Assembly (NCBI GenBank): GCA_039105265.1
Contig: JAPFFF010000001.1
Location: 5,828,001 to 5,892,000, forward strand
Source of the DNA: Tritrichomonas musculus
Lineage: Eukaryota > Parabasalia > Tritrichomonadida > Tritrichomonadidae
Reading direction: 5' to 3'
DNA: 64,000 nt
In this document: positions 21,310 to 29,814 of the stretch, one piece after another
Position numbering within the stretch: position 1 is the first letter of the stretch
How the letters are laid out: every line of letters begins with the position of its first letter
The notes under the pieces: model-generated
What the model saw: the letters and a program-made list of their open reading frames with translations, nothing else
Database searches by the model: none
What the model was told of the DNA's origin: nothing
Translations under genes and position numbers: made by a program

Positions 21310-22437
21310 TTAATAATTCTTCTTTAATCTATATCTTGGCACAACTTGCTCTCTATTTTTGTTATCTCGCACTCTGTACAAACCTTCTTCATACCCTACT
21401 ACAAAATGTTCTCCAGGCTGTACTACCCTTCTTCTTTTCATCATTGTATCTTTAGGATTGTAGACCTTTACATTAGCCCCCTTTTCTAATTTCCAATCTT
21501 TTCTGTTCATAATTTCATAGTTCTCTTGTACGATCTTCCTTACTATGAATTCTTCTAGGTCCGCATCATCTTGCACCATCTTTGGAGTTATATCAAATCC
21601 TGCATACTTAGATAGAGTTTTATGAGGAGAATTATTATACTGCCACACAATTTCTGTCATAATATTTGGTGTTATTCTTTCTACTTTCATTAAGTAAGCC
21701 ATATCACGAATAGTACGTATAACTCTATCTATAATTCCCAGAGACGAGTGCAAAGGTTCCGTATGTCCTCCCACAGTTTGTCTTCTCACTTTTTCAAACT
21801 TTATTCTTTGTGGGAAATCATGATAAACATTTATAGCCTCCTCAGAGATAAAAGCTTTTTCTGCATCCCCTATTAACTTTTCCACATATAGATTATCAAA
21901 GTCTACCATATCACCAAGAGCATTTATAAATACCTGCGCTGATTTTATTTCTCTTGTGATAACTCTATTACCGTTATTCACTGCTACATTTACAGGTCTA
22001 GCAAATAAGTAGCGAGTATTAATGTTGATAGCAATAAGGTACACTATATCCTGAGTCTGCATCAAGTCTATCAAGTATGTATATCTACTAGCGACAGAGT
22101 GCAGCTGAAAGTTTTTGATGTTCTCCTTTAATGGAAAATTATTACTGTGGACCTCCTCTGTGTTCTTCCTAAGTCTACTCTCTAATTCTTGTAACCTTGC
22201 TACCTTATTTTTGGACTTGAATCCTATGAAGTTATTTATAGGTGGCTCCACTAATAAATCACCATATTTTCTGACATACCTTTTCTCATATTCTTTATAC
22301 CAACTATCTAGCTTCCTCTTTGTAGGTCTAAAATCTTGCATAAGTAAGTTAAATTCGTTGTAGGTAAGCTTTTTAGGGTTTTCATTTACGAGCTGCTCTA
22401 TTCTTACTCCCTCAAATGCTGATGAGAATAAATTCAT
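21310..22437 (-). CDS. Polinton retroviral-like integrase
   Basis: This is an rve-type DDE integrase of about 375 aa. The catalytic core is seen in the order ININTRYLFARPV (first strand region), then LIGDAEKAFISEEA, then GGHTEPLHSSLGIIDRVIRT with the glutamate-bearing helix. A C-terminal beta-barrel-like segment (GANVKVYNPKD, PGEHFVVGYEEGLYRV) resembles the DNA-binding tail of these integrases. It inserts the element and creates the short target duplication. I chose the ATG at 22,437 because an upstream non-ATG extension would overlap the divergent small gene at 22,458. Confidence 0.92.
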   Translation of the reverse strand: MNLFSSAFEGVRIEQLVNENPKKLTYNEFNLLMQDFRPTKRKLDSWYKEYEKRYVRKYGDLLVEPPINNFIGFKSKNKVARLQELESRLRKNTEEVHSNNFPLKENIKNFQLHSVASRYTYLIDLMQTQDIVYLIAININTRYLFARPVNVAVNNGNRVITREIKSAQVFINALGDMVDFDNLYVEKLIGDAEKAFISEEAINVYHDFPQRIKFEKVRRQTVGGHTEPLHSSLGIIDRVIRTIRDMAYLMKVERITPNIMTEIVWQYNNSPHKTLSKYAGFDITPKMVQDDADLEEFIVRKIVQENYEIMNRKDWKLEKGANVKVYNPKDTMMKRRRVVQPGEHFVVGYEEGLYRVRDNKNREQVVPRYRLKKNY

Positions 22438-22457
22438 ACTTTTTATTTCAGCTAAAA

Positions 22458-22688
22458 ATGACAACATCCTTACCCCCGCTCAGAAGACCACATCAGAGAA
22501 GTACTTTTGCAACTCAAACCTTAAAGCAGATCAACAGTAGACTTCAATATTACAGGCGAGTTCTAAACACACCTATGCCCGAAGATGAGAAAGGAATAAT
22601 GAAAAGACAGAAATTACAAGCCAAATATGACAGAGATATGAAAGTTAGAAGATTATTAAACAGAGCTATTTCAAATTATTATTCATGA
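22458..22688 (+). CDS. small basic Polinton ORF
   Basis: A 76-aa Arg/Lys-rich protein (RRPHQRSTFATQTLKQINSR) with a predicted helical C-terminal half. It is divergent from the integrase with only 20 bp between starts, so the two share a promoter region. The basic charge would suit nucleic-acid or virion-core binding, but this is inference; I do not recognise a family. Confidence 0.6.
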   Translation: MTTSLPPLRRPHQRSTFATQTLKQINSRLQYYRRVLNTPMPEDEKGIMKRQKLQAKYDRDMKVRRLLNRAISNYYS

Positions 22689-22716
22689 GCATTTTTTGTT
22701 TCTTGTTGATTATTAA

Positions 22717-23268
22717 ATGTCCAACACTCTTCGCCAAGCAAGAATTTTATCAAGTGAGAATGACGCTAGTGTAAAACAAGAGCAGAGTACAAATGTTAAC
22801 ATAAAAATAACTCCCAACAAAAGTACTCCACAAGTTACATATCCTCAAGTTTCTCCTGTAAATTTTACTTCACAGACGACAGCATCAGCATTTCCATCAG
22901 TACAAGCAACAAGCAGAGGTATAGCAGATTTGGGCACTGAGTTAGATACACTTGAGAAGAAAAACAAATTTTTAGAAATGCTGGTTGCCATGTATGAAAC
23001 AAATCCTCTGAAAATCAATAGTTATGTAGTTTGTGATAGTAAATTGCTGATGAACATGATTAAACTTTTAACAGACGCCGACAAAATAGAGTTAGTATTA
23101 GATGAAAGTGATGTTGGGTGTGGCTGTTCTCCCTCCAATAGTAAGTTCATCAAGATAGACAAAATTCTGGTATACAAAAATAACAAAGCCGAAGATCTAA
23201 AGTATGGTTATAACGAAATCTATACACAATTTATAAGATATGGTGTAAGTTTGAAAATTGTAGTGTAA
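22717..23268 (+). CDS. Polinton accessory protein, unknown
   Basis: A 183-aa protein with a Ser/Thr/Gln-rich N-terminal third (probably disordered), a short coiled segment ELDTLEKKNKFLEMLVAM and a compact C-terminal half containing SDVGCGCS. It starts 28 bp after the small basic gene in the same orientation. No known domain is evident. It is kept because the frame is long and its composition matches the other genes of the element. Confidence 0.65.
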   Translation: MSNTLRQARILSSENDASVKQEQSTNVNIKITPNKSTPQVTYPQVSPVNFTSQTTASAFPSVQATSRGIADLGTELDTLEKKNKFLEMLVAMYETNPLKINSYVVCDSKLLMNMIKLLTDADKIELVLDESDVGCGCSPSNSKFIKIDKILVYKNNKAEDLKYGYNEIYTQFIRYGVSLKIVV

Positions 23269-23318
23269 GTAATGAAAAATAATAAATGAAAAATAATAAT
23301 GATGAACATGAATGACCC

Positions 23319-23774
23319 TCACAATTTAAACAATGCTAGTGTATGTTCATTTATTTTTGCACTTACTTTTCCAACTATACTTTGCTGAATCTTTAAAGTC
23401 ATAGCATAATCCTCATCTAAGATTCTGCCATCATATAAAAGCACATCTCCTACAGCATAAATGTTAGCATCGTCAACATAGAAAAGGTAGTCTCCATGTG
23501 TAGCAAAAGTTATGTTACCGTTTTCTTCATCCACCTTAGTAACAACACCCACAAATTCTTTCCATGTTCCATCTATAATTACAGAACATATGCAATCTGT
23601 ACTGTCTGTCGCTGATGATGAAATCCAAACACCATTTTCTCTTTTATACACATGTCCTGACATAAACACAGGTTTTCCAACTTTGAAGTCAGATATTTCC
23701 TCTCCAGCTTCTATAGGTGCGAGATGTGTAATGGTAGTGCTGTTTGCTATTGATGTTATTGTTCCTGTACACAT
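23319..23774 (-). CDS. Polinton accessory protein, beta-rich unknown
   Basis: About 151 aa, predicted mainly beta (alternating VGKPVFMSGHVYKR, GVVTKVDEENGNITF, YAVGDVLLYDGRI). The pattern resembles small beta-sandwich or fibre-head-like proteins. It lies immediately downstream of the fibre-like gene on the same strand, so the two may be co-transcribed and work together in the particle; this is inference. The ATG at 23,774 is used in place of an upstream non-ATG codon. Confidence 0.6.
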   Translation of the reverse strand: MCTGTITSIANSTTITHLAPIEAGEEISDFKVGKPVFMSGHVYKRENGVWISSSATDSTDCICSVIIDGTWKEFVGVVTKVDEENGNITFATHGDYLFYVDDANIYAVGDVLLYDGRILDEDYAMTLKIQQSIVGKVSAKINEHTLALFKL

Positions 23775-23868
23775 TAAGGTTGCCACCAAATTTTGTTACT
23801 ATATAATATAATTTGTATCTTCAGACTTTTTCTAGCTAACATTTAAAAGTTGTCCAGCATCAACACTA

Positions 23869-25536
23869 TTAAACTGGCCACAACTTCCTTCTGTATCTAT
23901 ATCTAAATGTACTTCTGCACTTTTTCTTCATTTCACCAAAAATTATATATTTACCCTTATTATTTTCATAACTACATTCCCCGTTTGTACTGCGGGTGTA
24001 TTTTATTGTACCATTTATTGTAGAATTCCCCGTAGTTTTCACATATTTTTCATTTGCTGTGACTTCTGTAAGTAGAGGTTTCTGATCCTCAAGATTACAG
24101 GGATTTGCTAATAAAGTTTGTTTGTCATCTTTATCATAATGAAGAATAATATTATCATTTATATCACTTATTAAAAAACCACAGGGTGTAGCTCCAAAAC
24201 TAGCTTCATTATAAGAAGAATCATAATTTATAATCTTCAAAGCTGGATTTCCATAATGTGATTCTAGAGATACACATTTATTATTATCTGTGTTTGTCAT
24301 CACAATTTCATTCTTTTCTGCATCATACTTAAACAAATTATATTTTGTTAGTTCTTCTACTAATTTTACAGTAGGCACAGCAACATCATTTGTGGTAGAA
24401 CTTTCATCATACTGCTGTGAATTTACCACAGTTGGAATAGATGTAATCTGGGCATATGTAGAAAGATCTGGTAATTCAGTTTTGAGAGCATATGGTTCTA
24501 GATCAACAGTAGGAATATCAGTTTTGAGAGCATATGGTTCTAGATCACCACCATAAGTCACATATTCTGTAAAGTATGTTTCGTTAGGATCATGATTTAG
24601 TAGAGTCTCATCAGAAAAATTGGAATTAACGTTCAAAAATCTGACTTTACCATCTTTCCAATAATAAATGCTGGTGTCTAACCTAATTTGAGTATATCCT
24701 TGTTGCCCCGGGAATGTAAACCTTTTCTTGGTACCGCTAGTAGCATTTTGGACTTCTATATTTTGAAGAGTACCATTTATAACATCTGCTGTGATACCCA
24801 CCCAATCTGGCTCGTTCGCAGAATTTGTCCACCTCAGTACTATTTTTACACCAAAATTCGTAGGTTTCTTAGCTAAATTAAATACAAAAGAATTTCCCCC
24901 ATCCTTTCTGTCAACTTCATATGGGATATTATTAGTTTTAGTAGCATATGGAGTAAGATCATAAGTAGGAATATCAGTTTTGAGTGCGTAAGGTTCGAGA
25001 TCAACAGTAGGGATATCAGTTTTGAGTGCGTATGGTTCTAGATCAACAGTAGGGATATCAGTTTTGAGAGCATACTTCTCTTCTGCAACTTCTTTAGTCT
25101 CATACTTATTAAACTCATATGCTAGTTCATCTTCGTCTACAAATTTCTCTTCTACTTGTGCAGAGGTATAATACGGACTCAAATCTACCGTAGCAATTTC
25201 ATCTTTCTTCACATATGGAGTAAGGTCAGGAATTTCATCTTTCTTGGCATATATGGTCATATCTTTATTTTCAACAGCTGCGATTCTCTCTTCATGATTT
25301 ACAAGCTGTGATTTTATAGAAATTCCTCCAAGAATCATATCTCCATCAACAATAATATCATCTTTAACATATATAGATTCATAGTCATTATTGTCATTAC
25401 CAGAATTGCTATTTACAAAAGCGCCATCCTCAACATTTTTCTTTGTTAGTATTCCTGTCATTTGATATAAAAAGAAAAGTCCAACAATAACGATACTCAG
25501 AGTAGTGACAGTCAAAAATGATACCAATAATAGCAA
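23869..25536 (-). CDS. Polinton fibre-like protein with N-terminal membrane segment
   Basis: A frame of about 555 codons. A hydrophobic stretch (LLLVSFLTVTTLSIVIVGLF) is followed by repeated 14-residue modules of the type YALKTDIPTVDLEP, spaced like the shaft repeats of phage or adenovirus fibres, and by a beta-rich C-terminal region. A surface fibre or attachment protein is the best guess. The module repeats are also visible as nucleotide repeats at 24,470-24,545 and 24,950-25,080. The exact 5' end is uncertain. Confidence 0.55.
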   Translation of the reverse strand: MLLLVSFLTVTTLSIVIVGLFFLYQMTGILTKKNVEDGAFVNSNSGNDNNDYESIYVKDDIIVDGDMILGGISIKSQLVNHEERIAAVENKDMTIYAKKDEIPDLTPYVKKDEIATVDLSPYYTSAQVEEKFVDEDELAYEFNKYETKEVAEEKYALKTDIPTVDLEPYALKTDIPTVDLEPYALKTDIPTYDLTPYATKTNNIPYEVDRKDGGNSFVFNLAKKPTNFGVKIVLRWTNSANEPDWVGITADVINGTLQNIEVQNATSGTKKRFTFPGQQGYTQIRLDTSIYYWKDGKVRFLNVNSNFSDETLLNHDPNETYFTEYVTYGGDLEPYALKTDIPTVDLEPYALKTELPDLSTYAQITSIPTVVNSQQYDESSTTNDVAVPTVKLVEELTKYNLFKYDAEKNEIVMTNTDNNKCVSLESHYGNPALKIINYDSSYNEASFGATPCGFLISDINDNIILHYDKDDKQTLLANPCNLEDQKPLLTEVTANEKYVKTTGNSTINGTIKYTRSTNGECSYENNKGKYIIFGEMKKKCRSTFRYRYRRKLWPV

Positions 25537-25539
25537 CTT

Positions 25540-26180
25540 TCATAAATGATATCTACACTACTAAAATCTAATACTGTTACTATAATTATTGACTTTCATG
25601 AATGATATCTACACTACTGATTTTCATAAATGGTAGTAACAAAAATGAAATCATAAAAATAATTCCCTATACTGACAATCATCAACGATACCAACAATAT
25701 TGAAACCTACATGTGATATTCTATTCCAGACTTCCGAGAAACTACTCTCACTATCAAATGACCTCATTTAATACTCCTACTACATACTGATTTTCGATAT
25801 TTACACTACTAACTCGGAAGTTTTGTCAAGAATATTAAAACAGAGATTTGATAAGTAGAGTAGCAGAACAGAGATTTAATAAGTAGAGTAGCAGAACAGA
25901 GATTTGATAAGTAGAGTAACAATTATGAAAGCCAGTATTGAGAGTAGCATGTGTATTTTCCGAATTGAGAGTAGCAAAAATAGATGTCAGTATTGAGAGT
26001 ACCATTTATGAAAGTCAGTATTGAGAATAGCAAAAATAGATGTCAGTATTGAGAGTACCATTTATGAAAGTCAGTATTGAGTAATTTAGAATGAGTCAGT
26101 ATTGCGAGTACCATTTGTGTTTTCAGAATTGTGGGTACCGTTTCTGATTATCGCTATTGAGAGTATCATTTATGATTATC
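25540..26180. repeat. degenerate tandem repeats inside the Polinton
   Basis: This gene-free stretch is built of several related short units. They include 'AACAGAGATTTGATAAGTAG' at about 25,843-25,920 and 'CAGTATTGAGAGTACCATTT' plus 'ATGAAAGT' at about 25,930-26,165. Near 25,540-25,640 'ATGATATCTACACTACT' recurs. It separates the leftward fibre-like gene from the next leftward gene. Confidence 0.8.
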
Positions 26181-26206
26181 ACTATTGTTTCGCTCTCATT
26201 CTTTGT

Positions 26207-26539
26207 TCAGTATTCTAATTTCAGAAATAGTGTAAAGTTATCTGGCTCAATAATGTTACCATTCGTGTCTGTAAACCATACTTTAAATTGTCTTTTCGTA
26301 CCTACAAATTCATATTTTCTATTATCATCAGGAGGTACAACATTTGCATACCATACTAGAGAATCACAATATTCGTCCCTCTGTATAAAACTACAGTGAA
26401 TTTCAGTTTCGCCATCAAGATAACCTTTGCAAGTTGCACGACAGTATTGAAAGGAAATATATCTTTTGTTAAGACTGCTAGTAAATTCTGAGGGTAAATT
26501 ATTGTTGTAGTCTTTGGTGATGAAGTAAGTTTTTACCAT
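26207..26539 (-). CDS. small Polinton protein, unknown
   Basis: 110 aa with four cysteines and a beta-rich pattern ending WFTDTNGNIIEPDNFTLFLK. A small beta-sandwich (minor virion component) is conceivable but not shown. It is divergent from the gene at 26,695, with a tandem-repeat stretch between the two starts. Confidence 0.55.
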   Translation of the reverse strand: MVKTYFITKDYNNNLPSEFTSSLNKRYISFQYCRATCKGYLDGETEIHCSFIQRDEYCDSLVWYANVVPPDDNRKYEFVGTKRQFKVWFTDTNGNIIEPDNFTLFLKLEY

Positions 26540-26552
26540 TTTTTTATGAAAA

Positions 26553-26675
26553 AAGAATCTATGTTTTGTAATTTGTGAATATTATCTATGTTTTGTAATT
26601 TGTGAATATTATCTATGTTTTGTAATTTGTGAATATCATCTCTGTTTTGTAATTTATGAATATCATATATGTTAT
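26553..26675. repeat. 27-bp tandem repeat in a divergent intergenic region
   Basis: Four copies of ATCTATGTTTTGTAATTTGT plus GAATATT lie between two divergent genes of the Polinton. The position suggests that it overlaps both promoters. Confidence 0.9.
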
Positions 26676-26694
26676 TTTTTTCTGAAAATTTAAA

Positions 26695-28017
26695 ATGGCA
26701 CAGCAAGAAGTAAATATTGAGGATGAAATTTTAGATAATTTGCCGATAGAAACTATTCCACAGCAATTATGGCACCCACAAGCACAAGTACAAAGAGCAG
26801 AGTTACCATCACAGTTTGTACCAGGAGCACAGTGGAATAAGACGCCTAGAGATAGAGATTTCAAGAGTTATGGACTTCCTAATTACATGGATCCTAGAAA
26901 TAGTAATGTTCAAGAAATCATGGGACATACAAATACTGATGCAGACTTACTTACAATGTTTAATAAGCTCAATGGTACTGACATCAAACCTGAAAACATG
27001 GATGAACTTTTTGGAACTACAGAACAACAAAGAGCATATGCAAGACAGTGGTTAATAAAAGGTATAACAGAAAAGGTCAGCAGCATTAATCCAGGTGGTT
27101 TCACTTCTAAAGTTGGTATGGACGATCTTGCAAAATTAATCCTAAACATGAAACGTGATATCACTAGAGTAAAACAAGCAATATCACCAGCAGGCGCAGA
27201 TCGTATGGTATCAAAACATAACTCAAAAGCAAAGCCAAATGCAAAATGGTTTCTCAACAAAAAAGACCCCAATGGTCCTGCAGAAATTACAAACTTAACT
27301 GATATCAACAATGATGGAATTCCTGATGTTGTTGTATATAATTCCAGAAACCAACCTTTATACATAAATGGCTACACAACTACCGTCTCTAAATTCCCAC
27401 ATGACCTTGCTTACTACCAACAATTCCCACTAAGGAAAGACAGAGCAGGAAATCCTAAGAATAAGTGGCTTCGGGAACAATTTCATAACTTACGCTATAT
27501 CGATGATGATGGTACTGATCCTAGAAATATCGGTAATGTTGCTCCAGGCTATAGAGGATTTCCAGAAGGTGTGAACACTACTGGCTACTCTGTTCGTAAA
27601 GCTAAGAGACTTTCACCATTCCAGAGATTTAGGAAGTACCTTCTCGATAAAGAACTCACACTTAAGTATGCTTATGCTCCAATACAGAATTTACCAGCAG
27701 AAGTTAAATTGCCTATTATTCAAAGAGCTATAGCACACTTATGGCAAACATTATTTATAAATCCTATATTGAACAAATATGGTATAGATGGTAATAATCC
27801 TAGCGCTGTTGCCAAAGCTAAGAAGGATTATAGAGATGAAATTGATGATCTGGTGACTGGAAGTATAAGTGACTTGTACTACGGAAATCAACAAACCAAA
27901 GATAACACAAGAAATAACATCATTACTACACTCAAATCTGCCATCATACAATACTGCCAAGCTAATAACATTCCATATGATCAAAATGCACAACCACCAC
28001 CACAAAGAAGACAGTAA
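26695..28017 (+). CDS. Polinton protein of 440 aa, unknown
   Basis: A long open frame with a Gln/Pro-rich start (PQQLWHPQAQVQRAELPSQF), a central acidic loop DINNDGIPDVVVYN that resembles calcium-binding FG-GAP/EF-like loops, and a basic C-terminal half. It precedes the ATPase in the same orientation. Size and position would suit a minor capsid or scaffold-like protein. I do not recognise a family, so this is only contextual. Confidence 0.65.
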   Translation: MAQQEVNIEDEILDNLPIETIPQQLWHPQAQVQRAELPSQFVPGAQWNKTPRDRDFKSYGLPNYMDPRNSNVQEIMGHTNTDADLLTMFNKLNGTDIKPENMDELFGTTEQQRAYARQWLIKGITEKVSSINPGGFTSKVGMDDLAKLILNMKRDITRVKQAISPAGADRMVSKHNSKAKPNAKWFLNKKDPNGPAEITNLTDINNDGIPDVVVYNSRNQPLYINGYTTTVSKFPHDLAYYQQFPLRKDRAGNPKNKWLREQFHNLRYIDDDGTDPRNIGNVAPGYRGFPEGVNTTGYSVRKAKRLSPFQRFRKYLLDKELTLKYAYAPIQNLPAEVKLPIIQRAIAHLWQTLFINPILNKYGIDGNNPSAVAKAKKDYRDEIDDLVTGSISDLYYGNQQTKDNTRNNIITTLKSAIIQYCQANNIPYDQNAQPPPQRRQ

Positions 28018-28125
28018 GAAGGGGAACCATAAATGAGAGGAAATGATAAGGCTCATGACTTCGCCCATAAGTGAGAGTTATTTATTTTTGCCGCTACTGT
28101 GCTTTCCCAATTTACCAACAGCAAA

Positions 28126-28932
28126 ATGAGTCTAGAAAAAGTTCATGACATAGTATCACAAGCACTGGAGATAAACAAAAATAACTTAAGTGGCAGCAGC
28201 ATAGATGAAATCCACAGTGATATAGATGTTCGCTACAACTCTGTGAATGTTATAGTAGGAAAACAGTCTATGGGGAAAACTGTGATAGCACTACAGGAAA
28301 TCATAAAAATATCACTTCTTAGTACACACCATTTGTTAATATATGTTACGAAGAACGGAGATGAGAATGATAAAAGTTGGCAGTCACTGAAAACATTTAT
28401 TCAAATCCCGTATATAGTAATAAGTGAGAAAAATTGTAAGGACGCTATTCAAGAATTAATATCGGCTAAGAACCTGTACTATATGATAAAGAGAGAAAAT
28501 TTAGAGGAAAAAATAGATGATGATCAGAAGGAGGATATGCTACAAGTATTGCACGTTCATGATTTCAGCAAAAACACCCTACATACTCTTATACTCTTTG
28601 ATGATATAGCAAATTCAAAATTGTTCGCGGCACCAGAATCATATTTCTCACAACAACTACGACGCTGCAGACACACAAATATATCTTACTTCTTGCTTAT
28701 ACAATCATGGAAAGGACTCGCACCACATATCAAGAACGAAATCACAACATTATTTATCTTCCCGTGCTTTAATAAACAGCAACTTCACTTCATATATTCA
28801 CAGTCCGCGAGTAACTTAACTTTTGAAGAATTCTATGATATGTATAAAACTATGTCAGAAATGAAAAATAAACGTCCTTATATGATAGTACATGTGACAG
28901 AAGGAGGAGAAACAAAAATAAAAAATAAATGA
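28126..28932 (+). CDS. Polinton packaging ATPase (FtsK/HerA type)
   Basis: 268 aa. Walker A reads VIVGKQSMGKTVIAL and Walker B is LHTLILFDDIAN. A sensor-like segment (FLLIQSWKGLAPHIKNE) follows, as in the A32-like genome-packaging ATPases of Polintons and nucleocytoplasmic viruses. It is expected to pump element DNA into a capsid. The ATG at 28,126 is chosen over an upstream GTG. Confidence 0.9.
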   Translation: MSLEKVHDIVSQALEINKNNLSGSSIDEIHSDIDVRYNSVNVIVGKQSMGKTVIALQEIIKISLLSTHHLLIYVTKNGDENDKSWQSLKTFIQIPYIVISEKNCKDAIQELISAKNLYYMIKRENLEEKIDDDQKEDMLQVLHVHDFSKNTLHTLILFDDIANSKLFAAPESYFSQQLRRCRHTNISYFLLIQSWKGLAPHIKNEITTLFIFPCFNKQQLHFIYSQSASNLTFEEFYDMYKTMSEMKNKRPYMIVHVTEGGETKIKNK

Positions 28933-28940
28933 ACTTGTAC

Positions 28941-29279
28941 TTATGATTTATCTTGTGGAGGATTTAAGAATTGTATGATCCTGTTTATAGTTTCTTTCAT
29001 TTGGCGTATCTCATCTTGCACATTCATTTCTGGCTCCTCCTCCTTTTTCTCCTCGTGCTTCTTTACATACTCGGCCTTCTCCTCGTGCTTCTTCAGCATT
29101 AAAACATCTTTGATTTTGGTAATTCTGTAACCTCGTATATGATAGAGCTTATTAAGTTTGTGAGTTGTGGTGCTATCTATTTCCTCCTTATGCTTGTTGT
29201 AAAATAAATTAAATTCGTCTGGGGATTCAAATTCTTTTATATAATTTGTTATAGGCTGGAGTATTTTGATTTCTGTCAT
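28941..29279 (-). CDS. small charged coiled-coil Polinton protein
   Basis: 112 aa. It is rich in Lys/Glu with a C-terminal coiled segment (VQDEIRQMKETINRIIQFL) ending PPQDKS. It converges on the ATPase gene with a gap of only 8 bp and is divergent from the small membrane ORF at 29,297. Function unknown. Confidence 0.6.
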   Translation of the reverse strand: MTEIKILQPITNYIKEFESPDEFNLFYNKHKEEIDSTTTHKLNKLYHIRGYRITKIKDVLMLKKHEEKAEYVKKHEEKKEEEPEMNVQDEIRQMKETINRIIQFLNPPQDKS

Positions 29280-29296
29280 CTTTATTTCAAACAAAA

Positions 29297-29431
29297 ATGA
29301 TAATAACAAATATTCTTCTTTCGTGTTTAATCGTAGTTGAATTTTTACGATTGTGTGTGGAAATAAAAGCTGTACTCCCTGCTGAAGATCCGCCGTTAGA
29401 TGAAGAAATGAGGAAAAAATTGTACTGCTAA
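29297..29431 (+). CDS. 44-aa membrane miniprotein in the Polinton
   Basis: A short frame from ATG with a hydrophobic N-terminal helix (MIITNILLSCLIVVEFL) and a charged tail (EDPPLDEEMRKKLYC). It lies in an otherwise empty gap between divergent genes, 17 bp from the neighbouring start. Small single-span proteins are common in virus-like elements, but I assign no function. The call rests on open frame, hydrophobicity and placement. Confidence 0.45.
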   Translation: MIITNILLSCLIVVEFLRLCVEIKAVLPAEDPPLDEEMRKKLYC

Positions 29432-29459
29432 AAATAAATGCCAGAAATTCAAACCTACC

Positions 29460-29771
29460 TTACTTCAGCATAGGAACATCAAATCTGCCTGGATTTCTGC
29501 GTCTTCCCATATTGTGCATGAGTCCTAATTGTGGATTGCTATATTGTGGTTGTAATTGTGGAGGGCTATCATTATTGTTATTATTTTTGTCACCATTTGC
29601 CCAAGCATCTGCCTTATCTGCAAAATTACCAACAGTATTGAGAACATTTCCTACTGTACCACCAAAGACTGGAGCTACTGCTTTTGCTACTTTAGATACT
29701 ATAGGTGCTGCTTTACTTACGACATTTTTCACGCCTTTTGCTATTTTTTTGAAGAAACTTCCGAAAGCCAT
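29460..29771 (-). CDS. amphipathic minor-capsid-like protein (adenovirus pVI-like)
   Basis: 103 aa. The N-terminus MAFGSFFKKIAKGVKNVVSK is a strong cationic amphipathic helix, followed by Ala/Val-rich helices with Gly breaks and a disordered Asn/Gln/Pro tail ending in basic GRRRNPGRF. This resembles the membrane-active minor capsid protein (pVI-like) described in Polintons, which lies beside the capsid gene. It is divergent from the capsid gene with about 43 bp between starts. The homology is by pattern, not by a diagnostic motif. Confidence 0.65.
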   Translation of the reverse strand: MAFGSFFKKIAKGVKNVVSKAAPIVSKVAKAVAPVFGGTVGNVLNTVGNFADKADAWANGDKNNNNNDSPPQLQPQYSNPQLGLMHNMGRRRNPGRFDVPMLK

Positions 29772-29814
29772 GATTTTGAATTCGTAGAAAAAGATAATTT
29801 TTTTGAAAACACAA

